In this document: piece after piece, positions 20,918-32,090 of the stretch
How positions within the stretch are numbered: position 1 is the first letter of the stretch
Layout of the letters: every line of letters begins with the position of its first letter
Origin: Agriotes lineatus
Lineage: Eukaryota; Arthropoda; Insecta; Coleoptera; Elateridae
Direction of reading: 5' to 3'
DNA length: 64,000 nt
NCBI GenBank assembly: GCA_940337035.1
Contig: CALNHX010005851.1
Location: forward strand, 35,947 to 99,946
Made by a program: the position numbers and the translations under genes
The notes under the pieces: generated by a model
Database searches by the model: none
The model's input: the letters and a program-made list of their open reading frames with translations, nothing else
Told to the model about the DNA's origin: nothing

Positions 20918-21463
20918 AAGCATCAATCTGACATTTTTTAAGCATTTTTCTTCTTTGGAACAGCAGTGTTCTATTGTAAGCTAAGTTACGTCCCTGTACA
21001 TTCGTTTGGGTAAACCACTTCATTCAGTGGAGATGGCTCAGAAGTGCACACCTCTGGTTGTGGGTTTAAACTCCAGTAACTTCAATCCAACTTCTGCACC
21101 ACTCAGATCTTAATATCTAAATGTCATCGAAGAGGAGAGGCCGATGCCCGTGCAGTGGGGATGTTAAAAACAAGTCTGACAACAGCAATGTTCTATTGTT
21201 GCATGTAGGCACCAATCCGACATCCTTTAGAATTTTTCTTCTTTCAACAACAGGTCTATTCAGAACTAAGTTAAATTTTAAATTATTTCGGGTAAGCCAC
21301 TTCCTACAGTGGAGGTGGCTCAGAGGAATGAGCCCCTGGTTCTGCGTTCAAATCCCAGCATTCCTCAAACCGGATTGTGCAACCGTGGGGGCTTAAAGCC
21401 CAAACCTTCTCAAAACGAGGAGGCCGAGGCGCGTGTAGTAAGATGTTAGCAACAAGGCTGTCT
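20918..21463 (+). mobile_element. SINE-like tandem units B and C with tRNA-like promoters
   Basis: Two direct units of about 280 bp (20918-21206 and 21207-21463). Each starts with a CATCAATCTGACAT-like run and has an A box (GGTGGCTCAGAGGAATGAG near 21314), a B box (GCGTTCAAATCCCAG near 21345), and a tail with GGAGAGGCCGATGCCCGTGC and GTTAAAAACAAG. The A box precedes the B box on the plus strand. The tRNA fold is not complete, so these are tRNA-derived repeats and not tRNA genes. Confidence 0.65.
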
Positions 21464-23230
21464 ACCACAAGCACTTCCTATAATATGTAGCATGCCACTG
21501 CTATTTGTCAGATATTGTTTTATAAACGTGGTTGCGAACAGCGTTAAATGGGTTGCTTATTTTACGTGATTTTCAATATTTTTCGTTGTCTCTTACCTTT
21601 CTATCATTTTCTTAACAGGTTTGTTTCAAACAAGATAAATCTAAACTAAATGCATTTACGAGATCTTATAGAATGTAAAAGAAAATAAATCTTCAAAACA
21701 ATAAACTAATTAATCCATTTATAGGAAACTACAACGTAGAAAGTAAGGAACACAATATTGATTTGGTATGAAAACAAATTATTGCTTAACATAAAACTCT
21801 GCAGGGTAGAATATTATTGACTCAGATTTTAAAATATTCAATTCTTCATCGTTTTATGTATAACCTGCTTGGTAGGACACCAGCCTATTATTTTACTGAA
21901 ATGCCGAAGACTGCATCGAATTGTTCATTATATTAATTATTTTCATTAGTTATATCACAAGTGGTGGTTTTTTGGTGAGTATGTTTTGATATATTTCCGT
22001 CAATACTGTTATACAGATTTGCGCGACCAAATAATGTATTTAAAAATATTCCGGCAGCGAATCTGGTTGCTAGTTTTGTCAGCTTCATTTTCTTTTCAGA
22101 TTTTGATTTAATCTCCGAAATATAACATCTCTTCATTCCCTAATGTTGTTCTCAACTCCTTAACTCTTTTGTATGGCTACGTTAATTTTTGAAACCAATT
22201 TAAATGTTCCCTACTAACAATATTGAACATGGAACCAAATAATTGTAGTTCTCAAATATCAAAAGCGTTAGAAGTTGTGGAACACATAATTTAATTAACG
22301 AATAACACTTTGTTTATGTATTTTAACTAATATTCTGCAACAATACCATCTTCAAATAACCATTTTATTCTTTAAAATTTTTAAATTCTCGAACGTATTC
22401 TTGGATTTACGATGTTACGTCACTTTTTCGACGATGAATAGCTATTTAAGTCACAAGGAATGTAAGGACCTATTAACATTTGAGGTAGGCAAGTACAAGC
22501 CAAGACGAAGTCGCGGCTTGTTGTCTGCCGAAATATTTTCCCGCTGCTTATCGAAATTTTCTTAGATTTTTGAAAAAATCGTTTGGTGTGTCACCTGTCA
22601 CCATGATTAATTTTCGTGAGTCGTGTTACCGATGAGTGTCACATGTCACATCAACACTTGCGATTTATAAACAAAACGTCTCAATCTCCATCTTGCTTTG
22701 CTAATTTTATTATCCTAGGAACTTAATAATAGTATTAAGTTCCGTTGTCAAGAAAAAGCAGCAAACAAATATAATCACCGACTTACACGTTTTGTTACTA
22801 AGGCTGTACCACTGACTTACATGATCAGTAGCGGGAAAGATTAGTTTACTCCTTGAATTTAGGCGATTATTTTACATGCCGTTTGTTATCATTTTAGCGC
22901 ACTTGTTGTTTGGAGAAATTCCTCAACCAACGATTCTGGCCTACTTTTCTACAATTTTTGATTGTATTAGCGCTATCATCGCTATACAAAACTGGGCGCA
23001 GATTGTTTCCTCGCGCCCGAATGACACCTATCCTGTGGGGCAAATTTCCAAAATCATTTGGCTTCTGGTATATAAGTCCTAGATTTCTTTGTGGCCTGTA
23101 GGCTATAGGTATCTCTTTATATAGGTCGCATGCTCCCGTTTTCTACAAACTTCGATCCGCTTCGGAAGCAGGATAACCTTGCTACTTTTCTATTGTCTGC
23201 GACCCCTCTCCGGCATTCTGATATGAGCCA
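21464..23230. other. Non-coding; one small hairpin
   Basis: No supported gene. An imperfect hairpin lies at about 22484-22526 (AAGCC opposite GGCTTG with flanking GGCA and TGCC). A perfect 11-bp stem, GGAACTTAATA opposite TATTAAGTTCC, is near 22719-22743. The hydrophobic open stretch at 22876-23082 has no recognisable domain and is followed by a TATATAAG, so I leave it unassigned. Confidence 0.35.
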
Positions 23231-23444
23231 GTTGTACGGTTAAGGCCAAATAAAAACGACCACCATTTTGACATTCTATGTCATTTTCATAAATTTTAGT
23301 AAATCAGGCTTTTACTTGACAGTACCTTGACAATTTGAATTCTTAATATGTCATTTTGAATTTCTATGTTTCTTAGGTGATTTAATACCAATTCACAATA
23401 GAGTAAAGTACTCTCCGGTTTTATTTGGCCGTAACTGTACCAAC
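23231..23444. mobile_element. Small MITE with about 24-bp inverted ends
   Basis: The left end GTTGTACGGTTAAGGCCAAA pairs with the right end TTTGGCCGTAACTGTACCAAC, with a few mismatches, giving a 214-bp element with no coding capacity. Its middle contains several TGTCATTTT-like repeats. Confidence 0.6.
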
Positions 23445-24099
23445 AAGTTACGACGTTAAAATTAGCACATTCTTTTATTGTTAAGCTTAACTAAGAAATT
23501 GTGTAACAATGTGAATGTTATTTATAATAATAATTGCTTATATTTCCGAGTAGTTCGTGTTATTTCAGGAGCTGATCAAACAAATTCAAAGAAATTATTG
23601 GCATGCCTACTTAATTATAAATTATTTGAAATATTTTTGGTTTTGTTTAAGTGGAAGCTCGCTTATATGAGTTCATCTACCTTCAATAATGATGTGGTTC
23701 AATCTCGGAAGTTATGTGTTCAATAATGACAATAACCATAAAAACCATTCAGATAAATTGTGGAATCTAAAGGGGATAACCATGCGTAAACGAGGTCCCA
23801 AGATTTAGCTCAAAAGATGAAGAGAAACAAAAACTTCGACACTTAAGCAAGATGCAATAGGTGAAGATTAACGAAGTAAATAATAACAAGAAGAGCAAAA
23901 CTACATTTCACACAACCGTCCACTAATATTCTGTGACCGTTGAACTTAATTTTTTTGGAAAATGTAGTTAGTTATATTTGAAAGTAGAACATTTCCACAA
24001 GGGAGAGGAGTTGTTTTTGATTACTACCTACTTAAAATGTTTGCAATTCAGTTTTCTGTCAAATAACAATCAACCGTTTGATAAAACTGTGCATAGGCG
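23445..24099. other. Non-coding, nothing recognised
   Basis: A+T-rich, no supported gene. Confidence 0.4.
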
Positions 24100-24960
24100 C
24101 AGTTGACCTTTACACCCAATTCATTTATCAATAAAAATCCCAATGGTGGCGTCTGCTGACTCAAGTGACACTTCGTTTTTTATGTAAATGGTCCTGACTT
24201 CACCATTTCAATCCAAGGGCACGAGTGGGGGAAATTATAAATTCAGCAGCCGCTTCTATGATACATCCACTTTAACACCTAGACAAAATTTAGATGCAAA
24301 TCGCACACATTTCACGGCATTTTATGCCGACTTTTACACCTACCAGCTCCTTTGGTTTGAAGAAAATCTTTATCGAGTACACCTGTACGACGCCCACGAC
24401 AGGGGACTCTAACAAGCAATAACAATGCCGGCTTAAACGGCGTCCATAAATCAAAAGATGGTCACAGGAGAGGCCGATATCAAAGCGCCGAATGCGAGCG
24501 GTCATTAATAAGTAGTGACGAAAGAGGTGGACGGTTCGAACGCCCAAACGGGTCCTTTGCGGAAAAAATATGGCATCGTAAACCCGACATTAATCCGCAA
24601 TGAATGCATTCAGTGCCGTCACGTGACCTCGTAACCCCTCCGCGCCGTGTTATTCAAATAGGAAGTCGGTGAAACTTTAAATTTTAAATACTTTCTTGGC
24701 ATCGGAATGGCCGAACATGAGCAAAATGAATTAATGGATTCCTCCCACATTCCTCGATGCTCCTCCGCGCGGGAGACCGAAGCTGGGAATTTGGTTTGAA
24801 ACTTGTTCGGTACACACTTGTTGACCCTTTATTGCTGAACAATACAGGGCCGTACACACGCGCCTCATTGTTTATGGAGGTTCTAAATCAAGCCGCAAGG
24901 TGGCTGGATCTATTGCTGTTCCTAATATGTACAACGTTAGAGGTAAGGTGTTATTAACTG
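24100..24960. promoter_or_regulatory. G+C-richer block, candidate cis-regulatory region
   Basis: Visibly richer in G+C than its surroundings and studded with homeodomain-type cores (TCATTAAT, CATTAATCC) and CCATAAA. Open stretches here show no recognisable protein. A donor-like AGAG|GTAAGG at 24941-24946 leaves a weak exon alternative for the last 200 bases. The assignment rests on composition and motif density only. Confidence 0.25.
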
Positions 24961-26044
24961 CGGACTTGTCTGGTGTGGTGGTATTTACGAGTATGCTTTT
25001 TCAAAAATTGGTAATAATGTAATGGAGAATTAGTACTTAGTAATGGCAGTGTAAGAGCGACGAGCAATCGGATTAAATGACTTTGCTTATTTTGCAAAGT
25101 TTAGAGTTTTTGTGCATATAAATTCATTGAGTGTATATTTTAGCATATTTTTCTAAAACTTAAAAAAAACACTTGTATTACAAAAATAAATAGTTTCCGG
25201 AATTGGCCACTTGACGCCCATTGGACATGGCGATATCATTCGATAGAAGACATTGATATGTGGCTAGCAACATAACATATCAGTTGTTACCGAAGCTTAT
25301 AGTTTAGATGTTATGGTTATAACTACATACATTATACCGCAATAGTAGACTATTAAGACTAGGGAATAAAAGTGTTCTCAATTGAAATTCGTAAACAAGC
25401 GAACTTTTTCCGTTGCCCACTGGCTCTTGAGACCCAATCAACGGCGCTCTCGTAAGATATAATCTACAAGAAAGAGTAATAAGACCATACAAAAATATAG
25501 GAACACAGTAGTCCCATAACGAACTGACGGTAGCACAATGGATCCTTCTGGGTATCGAAATGGGCGTCGACATGGTTCTCCCTCTATCTATACTTCAGAA
25601 TCTAAAATATTACTAGCAAATTGAATTTCTTCAAGGAAAAGCTATTGTGATATACCTATGTTAAATATTATACCTAACTGTCCTTATCTTATTTAACTTA
25701 ATCTTACCTAATCTACATATAATCTTAGTATGCCTAAAAATTAACCTGTCAGTGTCAAGCTGTTTAGTAGTAAGTTGATTCGCACTCTGCTACATTTCCA
25801 GTAAAATAAGTTAAGTTTTCCTAGTTAATTTTTAATTTAATTCGTTGAAAACGGAAGTAGAAGTAGACATGTTCAGGTTCAATATTTTTAATTTCAAGTG
25901 TGGTGAAACACCAAAAGAAATAGTATGACAACCTAATATAACTTGGAGTAATCTATTTGTGTTGATTAATTATAATCACATATGATTTTTAAAATTTCGA
26001 TATACAATGTGTACCAAATCATGCAATTTTGAGAAAATAAGTGT
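24961..26044. other. Non-coding, nothing recognised
   Basis: A+T-rich, no supported gene or repeat. Confidence 0.4.
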
Positions 26045-26185
26045 ATACTGGGTGTAACACGATTATGATTCACCTCATTTTTACTTCCTTTTACAGTAAA
26101 GGAAGTATTGAATTCACCCCAAAAATTCGAAATTGTTACAACGCGAGCGATGCAAATTTTTGATTTTCAAATGGAACACCCTGTA
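26045..26185. mobile_element. Short mariner-type MITE (tentative)
   Basis: TACTGGGTGT at the left is mirrored by ACACCCTGTA at the right with one mismatch, including the TA. An inner palindrome, ACTTCCTTTTACAGTAAAGG, lies in between. It is about 140 bp and non-coding. Confidence 0.4.
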
Positions 26186-27339
26186 TTATTGAGTTTCTAA
26201 GATCTACATAATTTCATAAATCCAACGGTATCACATAAGTGACATTTCAAATTTGAAGCTCGTTTTAATTTAATTTATATTTTTTAACTTCGGTGTGCCT
26301 ACTGATGTGATGTGGGTCGGGTGGCTATTTACCTGGATATTTACCCTTGTCCCGGGTAAATACCGGGGTCATTATTAAATTTGCAGTATTTATAAAACTA
26401 AGATAAATTTCGCTCATCTAATAGTGATATTTTAATAAAATAATCTACATATGAATGCACTGGAGTATTTTATGTAAAATAACCGCTTAAATATTATAAC
26501 ATTGAATAAGCACATACTCAGGTAAATTAATCGTCTACCAAGGAAAGCACTATAGCTACTGAAGTTTATAAAAGTAAATAGTCAGACGTAATAAATTGCT
26601 TTCTACAGAATTTACAATAGAACTAGAGGAACTTTGCGATGACTCTGTTTCCGGAGATTTTGTATCTGTATTCGTGAGTTTTGATTAATAAATTTGTCTT
26701 AGTTTAGCAAGCATGTCATTATTGTTGGATTTGGCTGAATATTTAATGTAAATAAAATTTGGGAGATCAATGCAATCAATCTTGACAAATTTAAAAAGAA
26801 CAGGCTGTTTGAATTAAGTTTATTTTTAAAAATCTAATTTGAGACAAATTAATATGAAAATGATAACTATTGAGTACTCTATAGGGGTTTTGGAATTTAG
26901 AAAGTAAATACATGCTTGTATCACACATGACAAATGTAAATTCCAATGAAAAAATATGTTGAAGTAGGTAAGACTCAAATGAACTTAAATTATAGATGGC
27001 ATTAATAATTAACATATGGTAGTTAGGCGAATTTGTTATGATTATTAATAATAACAAATTATAAAAACATGTACAATTTTGGTCTGAATAAAATTATTGA
27101 AATTTATCCTATTTTGAATGTGTTAGCCTAAAAAGTTTTAAAAGGGTCATTAATAAAATCTACGAGGTGATAATACTAGTAAAACATAAAGAAGATTATT
27201 ACAAATGAATCATCAGTTATAGAGGAGTATTGGAAGATGAAAGAACTAAATAGAAGCAAGCAGAGTTATTAATTATAGAAGAATTCAAGATTTGGATGGA
27301 AATAGTTTATTTGAAATAATACAATTGACATGGTGTTAG
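26186..27339. other. Non-coding, nothing recognised
   Basis: A+T-rich. A small GGGTAAAT/ATTTACCC inverted motif is near 26330-26370. No gene seen. Confidence 0.4.
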
Positions 27340-27770
27340 ATGGGTTTGAGTATTGCCAAGTGCTGGGTTCGTTGAAGGCGTTCTGAAGACAAGAAGATCT
27401 ATTTAAGGAATATAGCAGAGGCACTACTGGACTTGAGGTATTCTGTTGGTTACTGACGACAGAGGTTGGTGAAGCTTGGAGCTACGGAAGAAGGATACCA
27501 ATGTCTCTGATAGCTAACTTGCCGTGGAGCTGTATGAAGCAGGGTGTTTCTGGAAGGTGGCAGTTACACGAACATAGTAGGAAGAGGTCTGTCCTGGTAG
27601 CAGTCGGGAGTCGACAAGTTGACAGCTGTTGTCAGTAAGCAGTACATCACAGAAGGACTAACTAGGGGTTCAAGCTGCTAACGTCAGGAGCAGTGAGAAT
27701 AGGAGCAGTATAAGGTGGGTCGTAGTCTTGTTCAATCAACGCTATATCAAATAAAAGACAACTGAAAAAG
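27340..27770. other. G+C-richer non-coding block, unassigned
   Basis: About 430 bases of more balanced composition ending near CTATATCAAATAAAAGACAA, which includes AATAAA. There is no long frame and no family I recognise. It could be a retroelement tail or a non-coding RNA end. Confidence 0.2.
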
Positions 27771-28929
27771 TGCAATTAACTATAAACAAGTATTTACCGT
27801 AGAATATACAGTTAATATAATACAAATAGAATTGAGCATTTGTCATATTTGATTGATATTAGTAATAGAACTTTGTTTGACATAAAAGGTGACAGTTAAT
27901 GTCATTATACAATTGAAAGTCATTTTTAAAATAAAATTTAATTAACATGTAACTAGATAATCGAACCAACCCTGAAAGAGTCTCAAGGCGCTATCAATTT
28001 TTAATAATTAAATATTATTGAAATTCGAACGATACAATTCAAGTTAAAATTAAGAGCAGTCACTACAGTATATACAAATAAGGCCTAAAAATATGAAACT
28101 GTATTATTTTAGTTAGGAACAATTGTAGATTGGAAATGAATTGCAAGTTCTTATTGTTTTGTTAAAGTGTAGTGTCTAGAGTGATGCAAAGGTCCTAATA
28201 TTTTTAAGTACTGCAACGATTTGATTAACATCTCTTGTTGAGAAAATATTACAAAAAACTATAAATCATAATGCCAGGAATTATGTCGATATTATCACAA
28301 ATAAATAGCGATAAAAATTGCAAAGATTTAAGACCAAGTTGAATAATAAACATTTTAATAAACTTGTAGGTACAATGAAAAATTTCAAACAATCCGTTGT
28401 TATCTGAAGGAAATGATTTATTACCTATAAATTTAATATTATTGTTTCATTCTTTATGAAACAGCCCATTACAGTGATAAATTACAACAAAATCTGCATT
28501 GTTATGATCTGCGGAGTATGGAAATTGAAGAAAATGCACATATTTGAAATTTTTTCTGAAACAATTAGCCTGTTATCACACCTTTTTAATACTGAGATTA
28601 AAATTTTTAAATTATTGATGGTTTTATCTACTTTCGAAAAAGTGAGATGCTAAATGCAAGAATTATTTTATTTCATTCTTATAAAATACTTTCACTGTTA
28701 ATTATGCAGTCTACGTCTACAAAATGCCTTGGACCAGTTTCTCATGGAGAACATAGTTGTCACCAGAATGCGAAGCCCGCGGGCAAAATCGCTTAAGCAG
28801 AAAATTACTGGTATTCATACCGTAATAAATAGAAAAAACGTAATAAACCTTTTAATGTCCGTTTATGAAACTGTTAATACAATAATAAACGGACTATGTG
28901 AAATACGGCGCGTATTTACTTAACTGTTA
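27771..28929. other. Non-coding, nothing recognised
   Basis: A+T-rich sequence. The open stretches are short and lack domains. Confidence 0.4.
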
Positions 28930-29620
28930 ACGTTTAATATATACACAGGGCACATTATCATCTTGATTATAGCAATAAAGACGAGCTTAAAAATAAAAAA
29001 CGACGAGCCCGCCTCTGCAGGTGACAATCGCAAAATAAGAGAATAATAAGAGTTAATAAAGCGCCAAGCAGATGAGCCAAGCTTCATTCCGAGGTCATTA
29101 ATATCGTTAAAGACTTTCCGTCAGGCTAAACAAAGCAAAACACCTCGCCGGCATTAAATATTCATGCGAAATAGGAAAAAATCGACCCATCGAAAGTAAA
29201 AACATCCTTGAAGCAACCCTAACATAATTACTGCAAATTGATGCACGAACAGCGGCGGTCTCGCTTTTTATTTTTTGATTTCTCGCTTATTCCTCCACTT
29301 TTACTACTTGAAATTTTTATAGTCCTACGTCTTGTCGGCATTCCTTGCTTGAATGATTTTTACTTCTGTCTGGACGTTTGATCTATGGCGACTGCAGATT
29401 CCAGGGTTTCCTGTAAAATTAAACTCGAGCTACCTTTGAAAGTCAAGAAGCATTTAGCAGCGCTTTACAATCTCTTATCGCAGGATCGGAAAAAATGCAA
29501 AATTGGTTGGTGTAATTGCTAATCATCAGCGTGGACGAAAGACTGATCGGGGATCGACAGAGGATGATAATCTATACATCTCCACGGTCATAAATCATTG
29601 CGCTCGACGGAGCACATGCC
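28930..29620. promoter_or_regulatory. G+C-richer block, candidate cis-regulatory region
   Basis: A well-mixed sequence with CAATAAAG, TCATTAAT, AACAAAG and GGCATTAAATATTC motifs, without coding potential, set within A+T-rich DNA. It resembles insect developmental enhancers in texture. This is inference only. Confidence 0.25.
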
Positions 29621-30555
29621 TAAGTACTTTTTATTTCCGGGTACTTTTTAAAATGCATTCAGAAAATACCTTTAGATAAAATCGTTATTGATAAATTACT
29701 ACGGGATGCTTTGCAAGACGCAGAGATGCCAGTCTTTTTGTTAAAAGAATTTTTCGCTGAACGATGTTTTAAGATGGGTAGATGCTTGAGAATCTTTACC
29801 ATTGATGAATATTTTGAAAGTGAGTCTTCTATAGTAAATGGCACTGAAAATTCCCAAACACATGCTGTTAGGATTTTTTTATATAGAAACCGAGTCTATT
29901 TATGTTTAGTTAACAGCTATTTGTTGAGAAACATATCCATATAGCATTTATTTGTTTTGTGGTACCTAAAAATGTCGCAAAGAATACTCTTTTATTTTTG
30001 CTGCTGTTTATTTTTCTCAAAGATAACTTAAGACTAAATACTAATTTAATTTCTTCCCCAATAAAAATTTTTGCTATGGTAAAGGGTTATTTTCAAATCA
30101 ATAATTCTAGGAAGTCTTGGGAGTGCCAAATGCGTGTGTTTATATGTTTGTGTATACCCTTGTTAGTATGTATATTCAAATGCGTAGATCCTAAACAAAA
30201 TTACTTTGAGATTTATCAAAATCATAATAACCCGAAAGCTTTAGATCTAGCTAAAATTATAAATTTGAAAAAACAATAATTTTGTAACCATAAAAAAATG
30301 TTGGCAGCTGCAAGGGTAGATGGTAATTTAAAAACTGTAAAATGTGTAATTATTACTTGGAACTTAGCATATCAATGTATACCCCTCTACATAAAATCAG
30401 GATGAGGAAACCAGATCTAAATTTTATTTGTACCATTCTAAAATAGGAAAAAAATATAGACCGACGTTAGGCAAATATAGCATATGAAAATAACGGAAAT
30501 GGTAAAAGGTTATCAAAATTTTCCACGCAATGGAACGTAAAAATTATGAGTAAAT
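29621..30555. other. Non-coding, nothing recognised
   Basis: Contains an open stretch of about 106 codons at 29959-30279 that is A+T-rich and lysine-rich with no recognisable domain. I do not call it a gene. Confidence 0.35.
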
Positions 30556-30826
30556 ACTTTTATCTTCATCAGTGTTGTTATAGACTCTTAACCAAATTAA
30601 TTCTAGTATCGTTAAGAGCTTCATTACCGCACTCTTTTTGTATAAAGAGATACATTGAACCAGAGTTTATTGATGAAGGTAAAATATTGAACAACACAGG
30701 TTTGCTTATGGCACTTAACGAGACTCGTTTGATTGGCGCAAAACTCGGCTCACCGCCTCGTTTTTGGCAATCAACCTCGTGTCGTAAAGATGCTCATAAT
30801 CAAACTTTTATCGTTAATATCTATTA
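30556..30826 (-). repeat. Dispersed repeat family A, copy 2
   Basis: Reverse complement of 603-900. It shares CTCGGCTCACCGCCTCG and CTCTTAACCAAATTAATT and lacks the extra hairpin of copy 1. The open stretch across it is incidental to the repeat. Confidence 0.7.
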
Positions 30827-31239
30827 ACATATCAATCTGGGCACTTGGACATTCCCTAACGGAACACCATAAAGCCAATAAGTAAAGATTTATTAGAAAT
30901 CACATACAAGAATATTATATGAATGTACAGTTACAGAGATGCCAATTGTGATAGCGGCTATTTCTTAGTAAGAAAAATACCGAAACATTGATATGTCGGA
31001 AGTAAAATCACATAAGAGGTGCTAATTCTCGTAAACACGAATAGCTTAGATGGGAAGTTAAAAGAGAATTTATAGAGAAACAATTTGAAAATATCGAAAA
31101 CGTTATTAGTGTGACAGAAAAAAACATCAGAGAGTGGGATGAGAAAGGGCACTCGCGGGGGCTGGTTCGATGACGATAGTCGCAGTGGTATAAAGAGAAG
31201 AAATGCAGCTAGTACGAATTTTCAGACATGGAGTTCGGC

Positions 31240-32090
31240 ACAACAAAGGAAAAGCTATGAAGAAATAAAGAGAACATGAAAAATATATGCAGAAATAAGA
31301 AACGAAATCAAATGAAAGAGCATCTTGAAAAGAAAGCATTTGAAGCAAACTTGGTATACTGCAGAAATAAGAAAAGAAGGCTAGTTGACGGAATTCAGTA
31401 AGTTTAAATAAGCAATATCATCAAGAAGGGGCGACAACAACCGGTGAAAATGGAATGCACATGCAGGAGAACGAACATATAAAGATACAAACGTACTAGA
31501 AGTGAGCTTAGAAGAAATTAGAGGTATCATAAGACAAATGTGAAAACCGAATAATAATAAATCGAACCAAGGAGGAGAAATGTTACATGCACGACTATAG
31601 GAATTAATTTTGAAAATAGGGAATGAAGGAGTAATACCAAAGATCTGACCAGAGGCAATTCTGTTTCCAGTGCATTAAGAGGAAGGCCTGAGAGTATGTG
31701 AGAACTATAGAGACGTGTTAGACGTCACTTACAAAATTCTCTCCAATTGCTTGAACAAACGGCTTAATCACTAGGTGGAACGCATCGTACATGGTAATAT
31801 GGTATGGTATTCGCAACAAATTACACGTATCAGATACAGGCCTTTGGATAAGCTATACCCTATTATAGCAAGAACAAGATATAACGACATGAAAACCACG
31901 ATGTGTACACGTTGCATTCACAGCATAACGTACCTATATTATAATTTCAAAAATATATCTTTAAATGAGCGCAAGGTTGTAGCTTGCCTGTACCATCCAG
32001 AATCCTACGAAAACAAAGTCGAAAGGGCGAAAATCGTCATAAAAAATTCCAATCACAATCTAGAATGTTCGTCGATACATTAACTCCAAC
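31240..32090 (+). pseudogene. Decayed non-LTR retrotransposon (RTE-like) fragment
   Basis: The three plus frames together carry remnants of a LINE reverse-transcriptase N-terminus: SLEEIRGIIRQM, then LILKIGNEGVIP, ENYRDVLDVTYKILSN and LNKRL. These match in order the EEV..AI..LK, LILKIW..G.IP, C.NYRGISLL and YKILS..L..RL pattern of insect RTE-type LINEs. Frameshifts and stops are numerous and both ends are ragged. It is an old dead copy. Confidence 0.6.

Noticed and set aside
21300..21463. A plus-strand tRNA gene
   Set aside because: The A and B boxes belong to a repeated unit with several diverged neighbours, and no complete cloverleaf forms.
29959..30279. A 106-codon gene
   Set aside because: A+T-driven open frame, Lys/Asn/Phe-rich, with no domain, splice context or promoter.
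30546..30827. A 93-codon protein gene
   Set aside because: It lies across repeat A. The other copy has its open stretch on the opposite sense strand of the repeat, so no reading is conserved.
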